A DNA stretch of 64,000 bases from Myxocyprinus asiaticus (lineage: Eukaryota; Chordata; Actinopteri; Cypriniformes; Catostomidae). This document shows positions 12,003 through 25,028 of this stretch, piece after piece. Positions within the stretch are counted from its first letter, which is position 1; each line of letters opens with the position of its first letter. A program made the position numbers and the translations under genes. The stretch covers positions 32,536,501-32,600,500 of the forward strand of contig NC_059385.1 of the NCBI RefSeq assembly GCF_019703515.2, read 5' to 3'. The notes below the pieces were generated by a model. The model was given only the letters and a program-made list of their open reading frames with translations, did no database searches and was not told where the DNA came from.

Positions 12003-13017
12003 CATTTTCCATAACCAGGCTTGACTAGAGGTTGTCTGATATATCTGTGCCAGTAGCACCTTTTTGAAATATTTGTCATCTGTAGAAATTAACAACAATA
12101 GTTTGCCGATAGGTTGATGAATAAAGCGTCTTCCATGTATTTCGGTCTTTTATTATAGTAAACAGCTTCACGTTATGCACCAAATGTTTTTCTTTCTTTT
12201 TATTTCTGGTTATTATTAGGATTTTAGTTGCACGATAAACTGCATCTGGCATCTTTCAAGTTGTGCTCTTGTAGCTTCTATATCTGTGCCTGTCACCGTA
12301 AGAAAAGTTTAAGAAAATTTTACATGGGAAAAAAACACTCAATACATCAATTAAATAGGCTGTTGAGTATTGGCCTAGGTCAGCTTCAAATTTAGCATTG
12401 AAGCGCTTCCTAATGTTCGCATTAGGATTGAGCAGTGTTTGTTTCAAAAGTCTGCACGCCACCCAATTGTTATGGCTAGCTCCACCAGTACCACAAATGG
12501 ATTTGGGAACACTGGAAACACAGGACAAAATGGAGGCATGTAGCATGGTAAGATAAATTCAAGCCATTAGGAGGGTACACATCTGGGGGGAGGGGGGAGA
12601 CAGTAAATCAATGGATCAATCCTGTCATCCAGGTGGAGGTACGTTTATGGTTTAGGATAATGTGTTCAGCTTTAGGACTGGTTGAAGATCCAGTTTTTCT
12701 TAATCGTGTTCACGTGTGTTGTCTTAGGTTGAATACATTTATAAAATTGCATCTTAGAATCAGCTTGTATTTGTGTTAAGTTTGAAGGCCAGAGATGGGT
12801 GAATTTCAGAGTTGTAGTTGCTTGTCAGCACTGCTTATGTTGTTTATCATCCCAATCACGCCCACCCACAAATTGTCAAACCCACTCAGCCTCGCCTGCT
12901 GTACTTGCAAAGACTGGGCAAGAGAGATCTCATTGAGTTTGAAAGTAAACTTAAAGGTAAGAAAGTGTGAGCTCTTAGTAAAAAAGAGCGTGGTCCAGAA
13001 ACCTGGACATTAAGTCG

Positions 13018-13100
13018 TCATTTTTATTTGTATAGCGTTTTTCACAAAGCATCATTCCAAAGCATCTTTACAGATAATGATGCTGTAAAAGAAAATGAAG
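13018..13100. repeat. LINE/SINE-like tail fragment
   Basis: Contains 'ttttatttgtatagcg' followed by 'ttttcacaaagcat' and 'ctttacaga', the phrase that ends many L2-like elements in fish. A shorter match occurs near 8943-8966. No protein is encoded. Confidence 0.5.
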
Positions 13101-15669
13101 CTACAGTATGATATCTGTAATGAAAATTTTTAAATTAAAAAGACATAATTTCAGAAAGGGCAAAAAACTACAAGACATCAGTGATAACCAGATTTCAGAA
13201 GAAGCACTTCAGTAGACAGTTTTACGCTAACTAGTGTTGGCACGGTATACCGCTACCATCGTTTCATTAATAAGCTTTATAGTACCGGTGGTACAAGTGT
13301 TCTTCATTAATTACAGTTGTAAACAAGCGCTAGATGCATGTCTTTGACCATTGCACCATTTTTCGTGCAAAAGCGATACTAATTTTGTTGTCTTTAGACA
13401 CCGTGTCGAGTAAAAAAATAAAAATCAAATAACAGAAACCTTCAAAAATGCATCTCGAAACACCTACGTTATGTTCAATTTGTTGTGCTGCGTCTAGCTT
13501 TTTTTTTAGCACATGCATATGATAGCCTGAATGGCCTCATGGGTCATGGCCAGTGCTTGGCACACATAAAAAATTGGAATGCACCATTTTAGCATTCTAG
13601 TATGCATTTTTATCTTGAATTTGACAGCCTTAATAGTATCCCAGTTTACAACAGAATACAAATTGTTTGTGTTTTGTTTGAGCCAAAGTAATTGCTTGTT
13701 TCTACCATTCCAAATTTTTCATTCATTGTCTGACCGCCTCAAGTCTTCTGATTTATTTATATTTATTGTCAGCAATGTTTTCATCAAAGACAACCCAAAA
13801 AAACACCCTGACTTCACTTGATACCAGCATTATTGCATTATTTTCCAATTTGGCCTGTTGTTTTACTTCAACTTTTTTTGGCCTGCCAGTAGCAAATGTT
13901 GCATTTCATTTACTTCGCACTGTTCACAGTATGTTGTGGTTTGGCCAAAAGAAGTGACTGACTCTGGTTAGATTGCCAGGTACCATTTGGCATCATTGCA
14001 GTAGGTGCTGCCTGGTACTTTGTCTTGTACAATCTTTGTTCATGACTTTATGGCACTCTGGCCTCCGTGCATGAGGCAAAATATAATATAAATGTTACAG
14101 TCTGCATGTTCTAACATGCTAATGTTAGCTGAATAGGGGCCTAGTCATAGATTGTCTTGCAGCAGTAGTTGTTTGGAGAGTTGCTCAGGGTCGGGGGCTG
14201 CCATTCATTGATGTGGAACACATTGGTTTACAGTAGTGGGCCCTCTCATCATATCATCTCTATAAAGCATCAACTGAGCGTGCTCGGAACACCCTGCCAA
14301 GAGTCGTTCATGTTCCCACACCGATTATAGATTGCGGAGTGCCTGTAACAACCTGCCTTTACCACAGCAAGGGTGTATGTCTCTTTCTCTTCAAGTTCTT
14401 TTTCATTCACAGTCTGGGTGTGCAATATTATATTGGCCTTTTATTTATTTTTTTTGCTTTCTTTTCAAATCTTGTCAACTTCCCCTTATTTTGACAGTGC
14501 CAAATTGGTCTATGGATATTTTGTTATTGTTTTGAATTTTCCATGTCGTCTTTTGTCGACTCTCTAATTATCTTCACTGTTGAGGATGATTACAGTTTCA
14601 TTCATGTTGTTCTTAACTGAATGCGCAGTTTCGCACACCACAAGACTTTTAGTCTGTGAGGAAAAAGTCCCAGATTGTAGCGAACTCGCAAAATGTGCCC
14701 AGCACTGATGCTCTTCTAGTGTGCACTGTTCAGACTAGCGAGAGAGCAGCAGTGAGCAACAGTTAATGAAATTATGAGAAGAACGCAAATGGAAGGTAAA
14801 GAGAGCCAAATAAACCAAATATCAAACTGCTGCCTACATCTCCCCAAGCACCATGTCATCATTTGTTTTTTTTGTTTTTTTATTTGTTTTTTTGTTCTAA
14901 CCAAGGGGGCCAACTAAGATTGTTTATATATCTCTCATATTGCATATATTATCAGAAGATATTGCATTAGATCTTTTTAACAACAACTTATTAGTAATTA
15001 TGATTTTGTACTCTTTTTTTGAAAATATTTTTAAAAAAGTATATTTTTATTGATGGAAGTATTAACTGAACTGATCTTATACTGGGGCAGTGGGGGGCAC
15101 TCCCTGCGGAATTTTTTACATTAATTACATATAAATTAATAACCACATGCTTGATCTGAACAAATTGTAATTTTAAAGCTTAGAATCTGGACTTTACAAT
15201 GCATATAGCTGATCCTACAAATTCTAAAATAATGCTTTTTAATATGCTGACAAATAAGAACTATTTTGTTCTCATCATTTGCAAATTTGTTATCACAACA
15301 ATTGTATTGTGGTAAAACTATAAAAAAAGATAAAATAACCATATGTGTTTTGTATCGTTGGAAAGGTCTCAATTAGTAGAATGCAATGAGCAAATTTGTT
15401 TCACTCAGAGGCCAAACTGCAGTGAGTATTAGTGTATGAAATTCCCACTTACACACATAAATATAATAATCAGAAGTGGCTTTTTGTCACGTTTTTCCTT
15501 ATTACTTCCTGAATCATACATATAGCATAGACATTGACATATCGTAACTTACAGCAGACTATCCCAATTCAAACGAGCCCAAACTCAACATAATATGGGA
15601 AGTAGGTCTTGAAATATTCATCAAAGAGTGTACATGGATAGACGATGCACAAAAGGGCACTCAACACAC

Positions 15670-15671
<2 letters not shown>

Positions 15672-15734
<63 letters not shown>
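15672..15734. repeat. (GT)n microsatellite
   Basis: About 31 uninterrupted GT units. The histidine/threonine and valine/cysteine reading frames across it are products of the repeat. Confidence 0.95.
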
Positions 15735-15736
<2 letters not shown>

Positions 15737-17059
15737 AAGGACTTTGTGCTCCACAAATGTGCTCATCTAAAGGATTGGGATACGATGAACACTTAATATT
15801 TCTATATTTTGTAGTCTAATCCATTCATTTCCAGTGGCCAGTCATTTTTGACTGGGAACACAAGTGTAACAAAGTGAAATAAAACCAAACAAATGTAAAG
15901 GAAATGGTAAATTTTTTTTGTGTGTGTTTTCAGATACCATATGTGAACAAAGTTGAGGAATTTTATTCCAGCTGGATTAAGTAAAAAAAAAAAATATTTG
16001 TAAGGAAAGAAAAAATATTTCGGGTCAAAATGACTGGAAGACAACATAAGAGTTTAATCTGCTATTCTTTCAAATGCTAGCACCCTTTTTTTCTAACTCC
16101 AAGCTATTTGCCAGGCACGATTAACATTGTGCTGTTATTCGGGCCCCGGGACCACAGTGGTGGAGAGTGTAAATCAGGATCTAAAACAGTACAGACAGAT
16201 CTAAAACAGTACAGTCAGCATGTGCAAATTAGCAACGTTACATTCGGGTGCAATTCATTCTTAGTGAAATCCCTCGTCTTTAAATGTGTGCAGGGCATCT
16301 AGATTCTGTCTTGTATTGTGTACCTTATGTCTTGCAATCATGTAGCCGTGGGTTGGACAACTTGGCAACTGCCTGTCAAGCCATTTATGGTTACATACTA
16401 CCCGTATGATGGCTTTGGGCTGAAAGATATGATCTCAGAAGAGGTTTGCATGTGCAGTGGATCTCGTATCTGCTTGATAATGCTGAGGTCTGGCTCTCAT
16501 GTGCACGGCTGTTTTAATTTGAACTCTGTCTGGCTCCTCACACTCTATGAGATCACACTTTTCACAGGCTGAGGTTGTCCATGGACCGTCGCCTCACTCG
16601 CTCTTTTCACTCTTGTTGTCATTCTCCATGTTTTCCTCTCATGAAATCCTTTTGCATTCCTCACCTCCACACCATCTAGTCATCTCACGTGTCTCTGTGA
16701 ACAGCAAAGGAGGGGGGGCTCTGACTCAACAGACTGTGGCAAAACACACCAACTGTTTGGCTTGTTCTTTAAACAATTTATGGCATGAGTTCGAGCATTA
16801 GCTTCAGCAGCATTTAGGGAGAATGCTTTTAGCACTATTAGTTAGTGAACATACAGGGAAAAACTTGTTTACTTGAATACTTGATATTACTTTTAGATGT
16901 CTAAACAAAAAACTAATCACTGTTACTTGATTTAAAAAAAAAAAAAAAAAAAAAATTTTATTTTTTTATTTACTCTGTTACTTGTAATGTGTTTCTTTGT
17001 TCTTCGTTTTACTACAGACTGTCTTGAAGCATTGTTTACCTAATTGAGAAATACTGTAC

Positions 17060-17420
17060 TTGAAGGCTACATTGTTGTAATTAGAGGCCAAATGCGTAGG
17101 CACCTATCGTATTTTTCTTCCTCCACCATTTTCCTTCATCTTCTGCCGTTAAAGTCAATGGCAGCCCGTAGAACCATTTGGAGGAAAGTTAAGAAATTTG
17201 GCACACTGATAGATGACAGTCTGAACTTACACCAGTGTCAATTTGAGGTCTCTGTCTCTTACTCTCTAGCGGCACTAATAGCTCAAATTGGCAAAAATTC
17301 CATTGCTCATTATTTTTGGGTCATATCATCTTCAGGCCATGCTAGCAACCCCTTAAACCTTAAACTCTATGGACCCGACGGCGGGTCCACGGGGGGGCAT
17401 TTGAGGTATCATTTGAAAGC
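17060..17420. repeat. Probable decayed dispersed repeat
   Basis: An open frame crosses this stretch but shows no protein family. The text 'gttaaagtcaatggcagcc' and the small palindrome around GGACCC...GGGTCC at about 17370-17392 resemble dispersed fish repeats. Assignment is from memory of repeat style only. Confidence 0.35.
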
Positions 17421-18342
17421 TTAGATGTAAAATTAGTGCCCCCTGGAGGTAACGGGGTAGAAATATTTATGTTAATATAAATTAACATAGCTCTTAAATA
17501 GACAAGTCATATATCAAATTAAATCTTTATTTTGTTGCCCTAATACAACAGTTCAAAATATTTCCAGAAGAATCACAAAATCAGATATGAATTCAAAGTG
17601 AGAGAATGAACAGAACCCGAATTACATGCTTACAAAGTTAGGACAATTTAAGCTTTTGAATTTGAGTGTGAAAAATAGCAATCGACAGCTCAAAAATGGA
17701 CCAGAGTTTAAAGCTCACAATTAATCACAACAGAGAATGAATTCTGTCTTTGGCATTAGTTTTCAAATCCTTCACCCAGTGTTAGTAACTTTTTAGGGTT
17801 GGTTTGCTACAAATCATACATTTGCCAAATCCCCTCCTGAGATGTTTATTTCATCCTACAGTTGTCAGGATAACAGCTCAACGGAAGATGTTTATTTCAT
17901 AGAACAAAGCTGAAGTTGGTTAATCCAGATGTGCCGTCCCAGAGTTCAGGTGATCAAAAGCAGGGTGAGCGCTGTGACTGTCAGACCTTGACCAGTCAGA
18001 TTGTGTTTACCTTTTGTGTCAGAAAGACAGGCATCTGGAAATTAAACAATGACTTAAACATGCACAAGACACAAAAGCATTGCTTCCAGTAATGTATGGG
18101 CACTAAAATCATGTCTTTGAGCACAGGACATGGAAATGATCTAGATGCATTACACATATTTTATTGGTCATAAAAGTTAAGTAACAACAGTAGAGTCTTG
18201 ACCTCACCACTGTATTGAGTAAGTAGCCTCTCTGTGACAGACCTCTCAACGTGAATTGGGGGTTGATTTCTTCTTAAGCTTGCATTGAGGTTCAGAGTCC
18301 TGACCTTTGACCCCTCTTACAGCATCCCATTTCTTCCCTCAG

Positions 18343-18630
18343 GTTATTTCCTGGAGTTTGTGGAGCAGCCAAACAATATAACCATAGTTCAGGGCCAGAC
18401 GGCCACTCTGCACTGCAAAGTAGCGGGCCACCCACGGCCAAGCATCCGCTGGCTGAAGAACGATGCCCCGGTGGTGCAGGAGCAGGGCCGAGTGTCCATC
18501 CGCAAAACAGAGGCTGGATCCAAACTCCGTATTCAGGACCTGGACACCACTGACACCGGATACTACCAGTGTGTGGCCTCCAATTCTGTCAAAGTCATCT
18601 CGGCAACTGGAGTGCTCTATGTGCGACTAG
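18343..18630 (+). CDS. ror2: ror2 exon 3: Ig-like C2 domain
   Basis: This 288-bp exon encodes the extracellular immunoglobulin-like domain of ROR2. The translation from YFLEF contains [11 protein letters not shown], the first Ig cysteine in LHCKVAG, the core tryptophan in [13 protein letters not shown], and the DTGYYQC motif with the second cysteine. It is followed by [10 protein letters not shown], leading to the hinge. These agree almost position by position with human ROR2. Acceptor (ttccctcag) and donor (GTAATG) are clean, and the phase (2 bases in, 1 out) matches both neighbours. In the family, this domain lies at the N-terminus of the ectodomain, beside the Frizzled-like Wnt5a-binding domain. 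Confidence 0.95.
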
Positions 18631-20489
18631 GTAATGGTAATGTGGATTCACTCTAATTCTCTTTAAACGTTTCTTTTCTTTCTTTTTTTTATGTAATGGA
18701 GTAATTGGTTCCGGAAGTATTTGTACTATTCAGAATACTCAGCCATAAATCACATCAACCAATTTTGAGATTAATCACATTACAAACTTTTGTTTGAAAC
18801 AAAATCGGGGGGGGGGGGGGGGGAGTACAAGACTGTGTATTCTTTTGAGGCAGTAGACTATAATCTCATATTATATTTGAATAATGTAATATTAAAAATT
18901 ATTGGATAATTGATCAGTTGATTGGATTATGTCGTTTGAAATGCTTAATGGTAGTGGGTGGTAGCTGCTGAGTTTGTGCCACGATTTCCACCCATTTTCA
19001 TGGTATTTTACATTTCTATGGTAAACGTTTTTATTTTAATGTAATTTTTTTAGTTGAAATCACACTGTCCGAATCTAATAAGTTATTGAAAAATACATTA
19101 AAAAAAATGCAATTCACACAAACGGTTAACAATGGTGGTGAAACCAGAATGCAGGTAGCCATTCTGTAGTCATGCAACAAGAATTTTTTTTAGTTTTTAA
19201 TAAAAGGCATATTTTGTTCATGTCACATGGAGTAACCCTAAAAACTTCTTGATATTTGTGACTGAAAATCCATTATATTTATAAACAATTACGAATATTA
19301 AATTTTTTACCTTAACATTTTTTACATTTTTGCATTTATTTTATTATTATTGAAAGTATTTTAATAACTTTTACTTTATGGTTACACCTCTTGACATTTT
19401 TGAAGTCATTAAATCCATTTTATAGGAAATGCTACAGATGTTTTTCAAAAATCTATGAAATCAACACAGTCTAAAATATTACAGATCTACAAACTTGACA
19501 CGTGTTTGAAACTAGATTTTAACAAACAAAAAAAAATCTCATTTTTATCATTTTGGAAAACCTTATTTGTCATTGATCCACAAATCATCTCTTAATAACC
19601 TCAGAGCTTATAGTAGGTCTGCCTTGAAAGGTTTATACAACATTACCGCTAAAAATAAAAATTCTCAATGAATGGGTTTTGTACTTCCGGGACCTGACTG
19701 CTGCACTTAAGAAGGCGGCACAATTTTCCCATTCATTGCTGTCAATTATTTTCACTCGAGTTAGCAGGCCAGAGGCTGAAGTAGCTTGTTGGCCACATAT
19801 GTGCTCTTAATGGATAATTATTTTTGGAAATGATTGCCGTGAATGATGAGGGGGTCACATGAACCGTGCTCACTTAAATATCCCCGTTTGGTATCCCAAT
19901 AGAAAGCTCTTTCAGATTTTTGTAACTTATGCATTAAATTATCTTTTAGTCCCTCACATTTGGGGCCACAATAAGAACATTCTCCCCTGAACTCTTAAAC
20001 ATCTCTATCGCAGCTCTGGTGTTTTCTTTGCTGTCCACATTTTATGTGGTGAGTCCATTGATTTTCAGAGCGAACTAAAACAGTACTGTTTCACAACCGT
20101 ATGCACCAAATCTTGACCTGGCATCCCTGTATATTTATTGGAGCATAGCAGCATAAATCTCATTGCTCCTGCATTATGACTCTACTTAAGAAACAACTTC
20201 CCACTGTTTCCTTCAGAACTGACCTTCTGGGGGGATAAAATCCCTTTTATGTGCATACGGTAAATTCTCCACTAGGAGCGTGTCCAATATTTCACATTAT
20301 GTTCTTGACAGTTTTAGGAGCCTGCTTGTGCCGCAACTCCTACCTCCCTGAAAAAGTCATCTTGGCGTAATAACTTTGCAGTATTCCCTGAACTGAAAAG
20401 ACAAATTAGGATTTGCGAAAACAACTGCGTCCATAGGGAAGATCACATTAAGATGCTTGTTTGTAATCTGTCCTATCTGTTTTTTACAG
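18631..20489 (+). other. ror2: ror2 intron with a 17-base G run
   Basis: No gene is seen in this 1.86-kb intron. An uninterrupted run of 17 G lies at 18807-18823 and could form a G-quadruplex. The rest is AT-rich with no recognised repeat. Confidence 0.6.
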
Positions 20490-20523
20490 GACAGTCCCCG
20501 GCGCATGGGGGAGCAGATGATTC
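20490..20523 (+). CDS. ror2: ror2 microexon: hinge between Ig and Frizzled domains
   Basis: Only 34 bp, between a pyrimidine-rich acceptor (tgttttttacag) and a strong donor (GTAAGT). It encodes about eleven residues (QSPAHGGADD plus split codons) that join the Ig exon to the Frizzled exon. The phase, 2 bases in and 2 out, is the only one that keeps both neighbours in frame. Human ROR2 has a similarly short, polar, weakly conserved linker here (PTHSPNHNFQDD), so the position is expected even though the residues differ. Confidence 0.8.
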
Positions 20524-20624
20524 GTAAGTACTACATTTGTTTTTGTTTGTCTGTGTGTGTGTTCATATTTCCCTGCTGTATGAGTTTATTTGTGTAAGTA
20601 TATTTTCCACACACTAAGTTGTTT

Positions 20625-20990
20625 ATTTCAACCCATCAACATCATCTTTTGCAAGCATTCACACTCATTTTCAAGACGGAGTTTAAAAAAAAAAACAAAA
20701 GAGCACACTGTCATTCCAAACCTGGATGACTTTCACTCTTCTATGGAACACCAAAGAAGCAGTTTAGCAGACTGTCCAAATTTCTCTTGTCCACACAATG
20801 AAAGTAGGTGGGAACTGGGGATGTCAAGCTCCCAAAAGGACAAAAAGCATCAGAAACGTAGTCCATATGACTTCTGCACTATATTTCAGGTCTTCTGAAG
20901 CAATACAATAACTTTGTGGTTGAAAAAGACTAAAATTGAATACGGTATTCAATAGAAAATCAAGCTTGACAGACGTGGCCACCATTAACT
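20625..20990. repeat. MITE-like remnant of the 'ttcaccc...aatgaaa' family
   Basis: Contains 'cattccaaacctggatgact' and 'ctatggaacaccaaagaag', phrases shared with the TTAA-bounded element at 40226-40599. Clean ends are not visible. Confidence 0.4.
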
Positions 20991-23900
20991 CTCATGGTAT
21001 GGAAAAGGGCAGCCTGGACATTCTGCTATCAATAAAAATGAGGTAGTAAAGTTATATAAATTATATAAAGCATGTTATTTTAATTTGATCCATCCAACAA
21101 GAGTGTGAAGTCTTTCATTATCTAATAATGGTGTTATTAAAGGAGTTAAGATCATATACTTTTTATACATTTTTACTGTGAAAAAAAAATTCTGACGGAT
21201 TTGGCAAAATGAAATATTTTTTTCATCTTAACCATGTGTTGTACACTGGAGCCATTTTGCTTTATTCCTCAGTTGAAGCTGCCTCTATAACCTAAACTCA
21301 AATACCAAACTTCATCCCACAATTCTAACAGAAATTATCATAATGGGAATGATGGAGTTGACATGTTGAAGCTGTGACCGCAGAGACTTAAACATTGTTT
21401 GTTTAAAATATGAAAAGATCAGACCACATGTCCTACTGTTACATCCACCATGAGCAGGAAGTGGTAAAGGGCTACTCAGAGTTATAGTTGACCATGGCAT
21501 TGTCTGAGTTGTTCAGGATTATACAAAAAATCTGACGGAGTTGACGCAAAGTGAAAACACAACTTTGAAAGAGTTTTTTATGGAAAATATAATTTAAAGT
21601 TTACTTTATGTATTGTTTGATATCTTACCCTACCTTTCATTGGATATTTATATTTATAAATTTGTTGCATTTTTAAACACTTTGTTTGGCAATTTAACAT
21701 TGTGATCACTTGCTGAGGACAGGTTCATTTACATGTGCTTCCAAGTATAGAGCATGCTTTTAAAAAAAATTCTAATGAAGGGTTTATTAATTATTTAATA
21801 AAGTAATGAATGCCCTGAGTATACACATTTTTTTTAGATTGAACTTTTCCAGTATTTTTATTTTAATGAATTTCTTGATTTTTAACGAGAGGACTTTTGT
21901 ATGTAAGACATGTTTTGTCCCTTATCTCAAGAATCAGTGTTCTATAAAATTACTGATGTAATCAGTAATGTAATCTGATTACAGTTACTAAATACTTTTA
22001 TTTACTTTTCACTGAAAAGTTTTTATTCGAGTTCAAAATAACGTCTATATTTCCTTCTTCATTGTCACACGCAAGTCATACAAGTAGCACCAAGGTTATT
22101 ATAGTTAACTGACACTAAAACTAAAAAACAATTCCAAAAAATAACTTTGAAAAAGGAAATAAAAATGTAAACAAAAATGTTCATCAAAAACTGAAACTAA
22201 ACTGAAACTGTCCTGCATTGCTTCAAAGGAATCCTCCCATTGAGTATCCACAATATTCCTGTGTCCCATGACGCTTTGCGGGCGATGTGGGCGGAACTTC
22301 CGGTTAAGTGTAAACAGTTGTTATGTTATGAACTAACGCAGCATTTAAAATGACGGAAACTTGAGAACAGGAATGATCACAGGATTATAACGAGGCGATA
22401 TTGTTCTTCCCTACCTATCTGTTAATGATTATGGGTTTCAGGATAATGGCCAAATATCGAAATAGAAGCATTTTAGTTATTTTGTTGAGTCTTTATCCAT
22501 CGATGGAAGAACCTGAGCAGACTAACCTGAAAAGCTATGTAGCCTATTAACGCCTTCACAGCTGTACAGTTGGACATGTTTTGAGAACTGTAGATAATTA
22601 TGGTTATTTTAAAACATATATTGAGTGTAGTCAGGACCTGGAGAGTTTGTTGTACCGAGATTATGTACTCACTGCAGATACAGGGGAGGTCCAGACAGCA
22701 GGATGCTCGTGTATTACAGGACTCAGACGATGAGACTGTCATGTTGCCGTTTTTCGGATAAAATACAAATATTTTGCGGGAGATGAATGTGTAGTAAGCT
22801 CGATCTAGCTTGATAATTGTTAGTTTACATAATCTCTGTATCTAAATGATATAACCTACATTAAATGTTTTAGCGCTTACAGAACAACTATTCCTGTTGA
22901 TAGATTGAATTTATTATTCTTGTGTTGGAAATAACGATGTCTTAGTAGCCACACATTAAACTGTACCGTACAAAAAGAAATATATGCAATACAAATAAAC
23001 ATATTTATTTGGACATACATTATACACATTGTACACAAGTTCAATGTTCTCTGTAAACAACTATAAAACAGTATGTATTATTAAAAGCACTGTACAAATA
23101 CATTTAATTGATAATGAATTAATGTCCACACTGTTTTCCAAATCACCTTTTCCCCTTAAGGGAAGACATGCACATTCTGCAAAGACACTCAAAAGAAAGT
23201 GAATTGCAGGCAGGAAAAATGCAGGAAAGAGGAAAATCATAATACAGTTAATTTAAAACGTTAAAACATCTCACTACTGTAAATGTCTTATCTAATAATT
23301 ATGGTCTTCCACTGTTGAATTTATCCATTTAGCATCACAGCATGAAAACAGTTGAAAACATTGCCACCACTCACAGACAATTCAGATAAAACACTGTTCC
23401 ATTTTATACTCCGTAATAATGCCATTTAAAAACACGTGAAACATTCATAAATGCCATCGCTGAATAGAAATGAACAAACTCTCAAAATGTCTAATGAACT
23501 TTCAGCACATATACACACACCTGTAAGCACAATAATGCTATCGTTTCTGGACGTCTATCGCAGCTGGACTGTAACGGTGGTTAATATAAGTAACCCCCGC
23601 TCTTGACTTCTTGACAATAAAGTGAAAAGAGCACACAAACAAATTATTCCAAGCTTTTTCAAAAAAGATGTTCTAAGTCAGTCCTTCTGTAGGCAGCCGA
23701 TGGAAGCAGCAGAATCTAGGACTGGAGCTCTTTGCTTTGCGATTGGTTTCTTACATAACATTGCTATTTTAGATGAAACTTTAGTTCTGCTTGATTATTA
23801 GGATAACCATTTACTGCACACATTGTCTGGGGAATTTTTGAAGACATCTTACAACATTTAAAAAGCAAGAATCTAACCGCATGGCACGCAAGCAAGCAGA

Positions 23901-24427
23901 GACCGGCTACACACAAAACGCCAACCAATCGCACTTCAGCTAGCCAACCGGAAATTCCGAAATACAGTGGACTCGCTGAGAATGTTGTGGATATTTGGTC
24001 CCATCCCATTGTGGAATTCCATCTTGAGGAATCGTCCCATTGGAGATAGTCAGTATGTTAATATCAGGGAGCTTTTTCAGCATTTTAAGATGAAAATCTT
24101 CAATTTCCTCTGTACACAACACACACGTGCAGTTTATACAATGTCCTTGTACCCAATTACAGCAGATCTCAAGAGATATGTAGTTTACCACATGCCCAGC
24201 CTTAAGAGAGTCTTCATCTGACTTTTATCCATTGAGAGAGTGTCTACTGCATATTCTATGTCTGTCTCACCCATCCATCCTTTCCTGAACAACTGCAACA
24301 GAGTAAAAGCTTTGATTGTGCTGTGACAGCAGATTTGTGGAAATAAGTTGCACCTGCTTTTCCAAAAAGAACAAAACACAGAACTGTATCCTTTTTCGGA
24401 CCAGAGTCTGACTTCGTCATCTCAAAA

Positions 24428-25028
24428 GTTAAGCACAATCGACAGCATTTGTGGCATAATGTTGATTACCACAAAAATGTATTGTGACTAGTCCCTCCTT
24501 TTCTTTAAAAAAAGCAAAAATCAAGGTTACAGTGAGACATTTACAATGGAAGTGAATGGAGCCAATTTTGTAACGTTAAAATACTCACTGTTTCAGAAGT
24601 ATAGCCACAAGACATAAACAATATGTGTGTTAACATGATTTTAGTGTAATAAAATCACTTACTAATCTTTTCTGTGTAAAATTATAGCCAATTTTTCAAA
24701 TTTGTTGCCATGACGATGTAATGTCAACAAAACCTAAAACCCTAAAATGACTGTAAAAAAAGACAATTTAATAACAATAAAACATGAGTTTCAACAGATG
24801 AATTAATGTAAGTGCTTTTATAAAATTATAAGCTTCACATTTCTGCCTTTTAAACCCTCCAAAAATTGGCCCCCATTCACTTCCATTGAAGTGCCTCACT
24901 GTCACCTCGATGTTTGCTTTTTTTAAAGAAGAGGAGGGACGAGTCAGAATACATTTTTGTGGTTTTTAACATCATGCTACAAATGTTGTTGATTTGAGCT
25001 TAACTTGTATTAAACCTGGAACATTTCT
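24428..25028. mobile_element. TTAA-bounded palindromic MITE, copy B1
   Basis: The left part carries 'caatcgacagcatttgtggc' and 'ataatgttgattaccacaaa'. The right part carries 'gttgatttgagcttaacttg' and ends at a TTAA (25029-25032). The interior is roughly palindromic, with 'cacttccattg' against 'caatggaagtg'. The same family appears at 36979-38955 and 40604-41040. A TTAA boundary is the hallmark of piggyBac-type insertion. No transposase is encoded. Confidence 0.65.

Larger units (their letters stand above)
7353..18342 (+). other. ror2: ror2 intron between linker and Ig exons
   Basis: An 11-kb intron with no recognised exon. It holds repeat remnants listed separately (7436-8640, 9921-9987, 10524-10591, 11755-12002, 13018-13100, 15672-15734, 17060-17420) and long A or T runs (10803-10830, 11880-11900, 16933-16955). 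About 8640-9420 looks like another decayed repeat ending in the phrase 'ccagtttgaaaacccctgt', familiar from fish genomes. About 15820-16040 and 13215-13300 may also be decayed inverted-repeat elements. Confidence 0.65.

Noticed and set aside
15569..15819. Histidine/threonine-rich and cysteine/valine-rich open frames on both strands
   Set aside because: They are the translation of the GT microsatellite and have no flanking coding signal.
17044..17424. A 126-aa forward open frame
   Set aside because: No domain, no splice or promoter context, and sequence style of a dispersed repeat in a ror2 intron.
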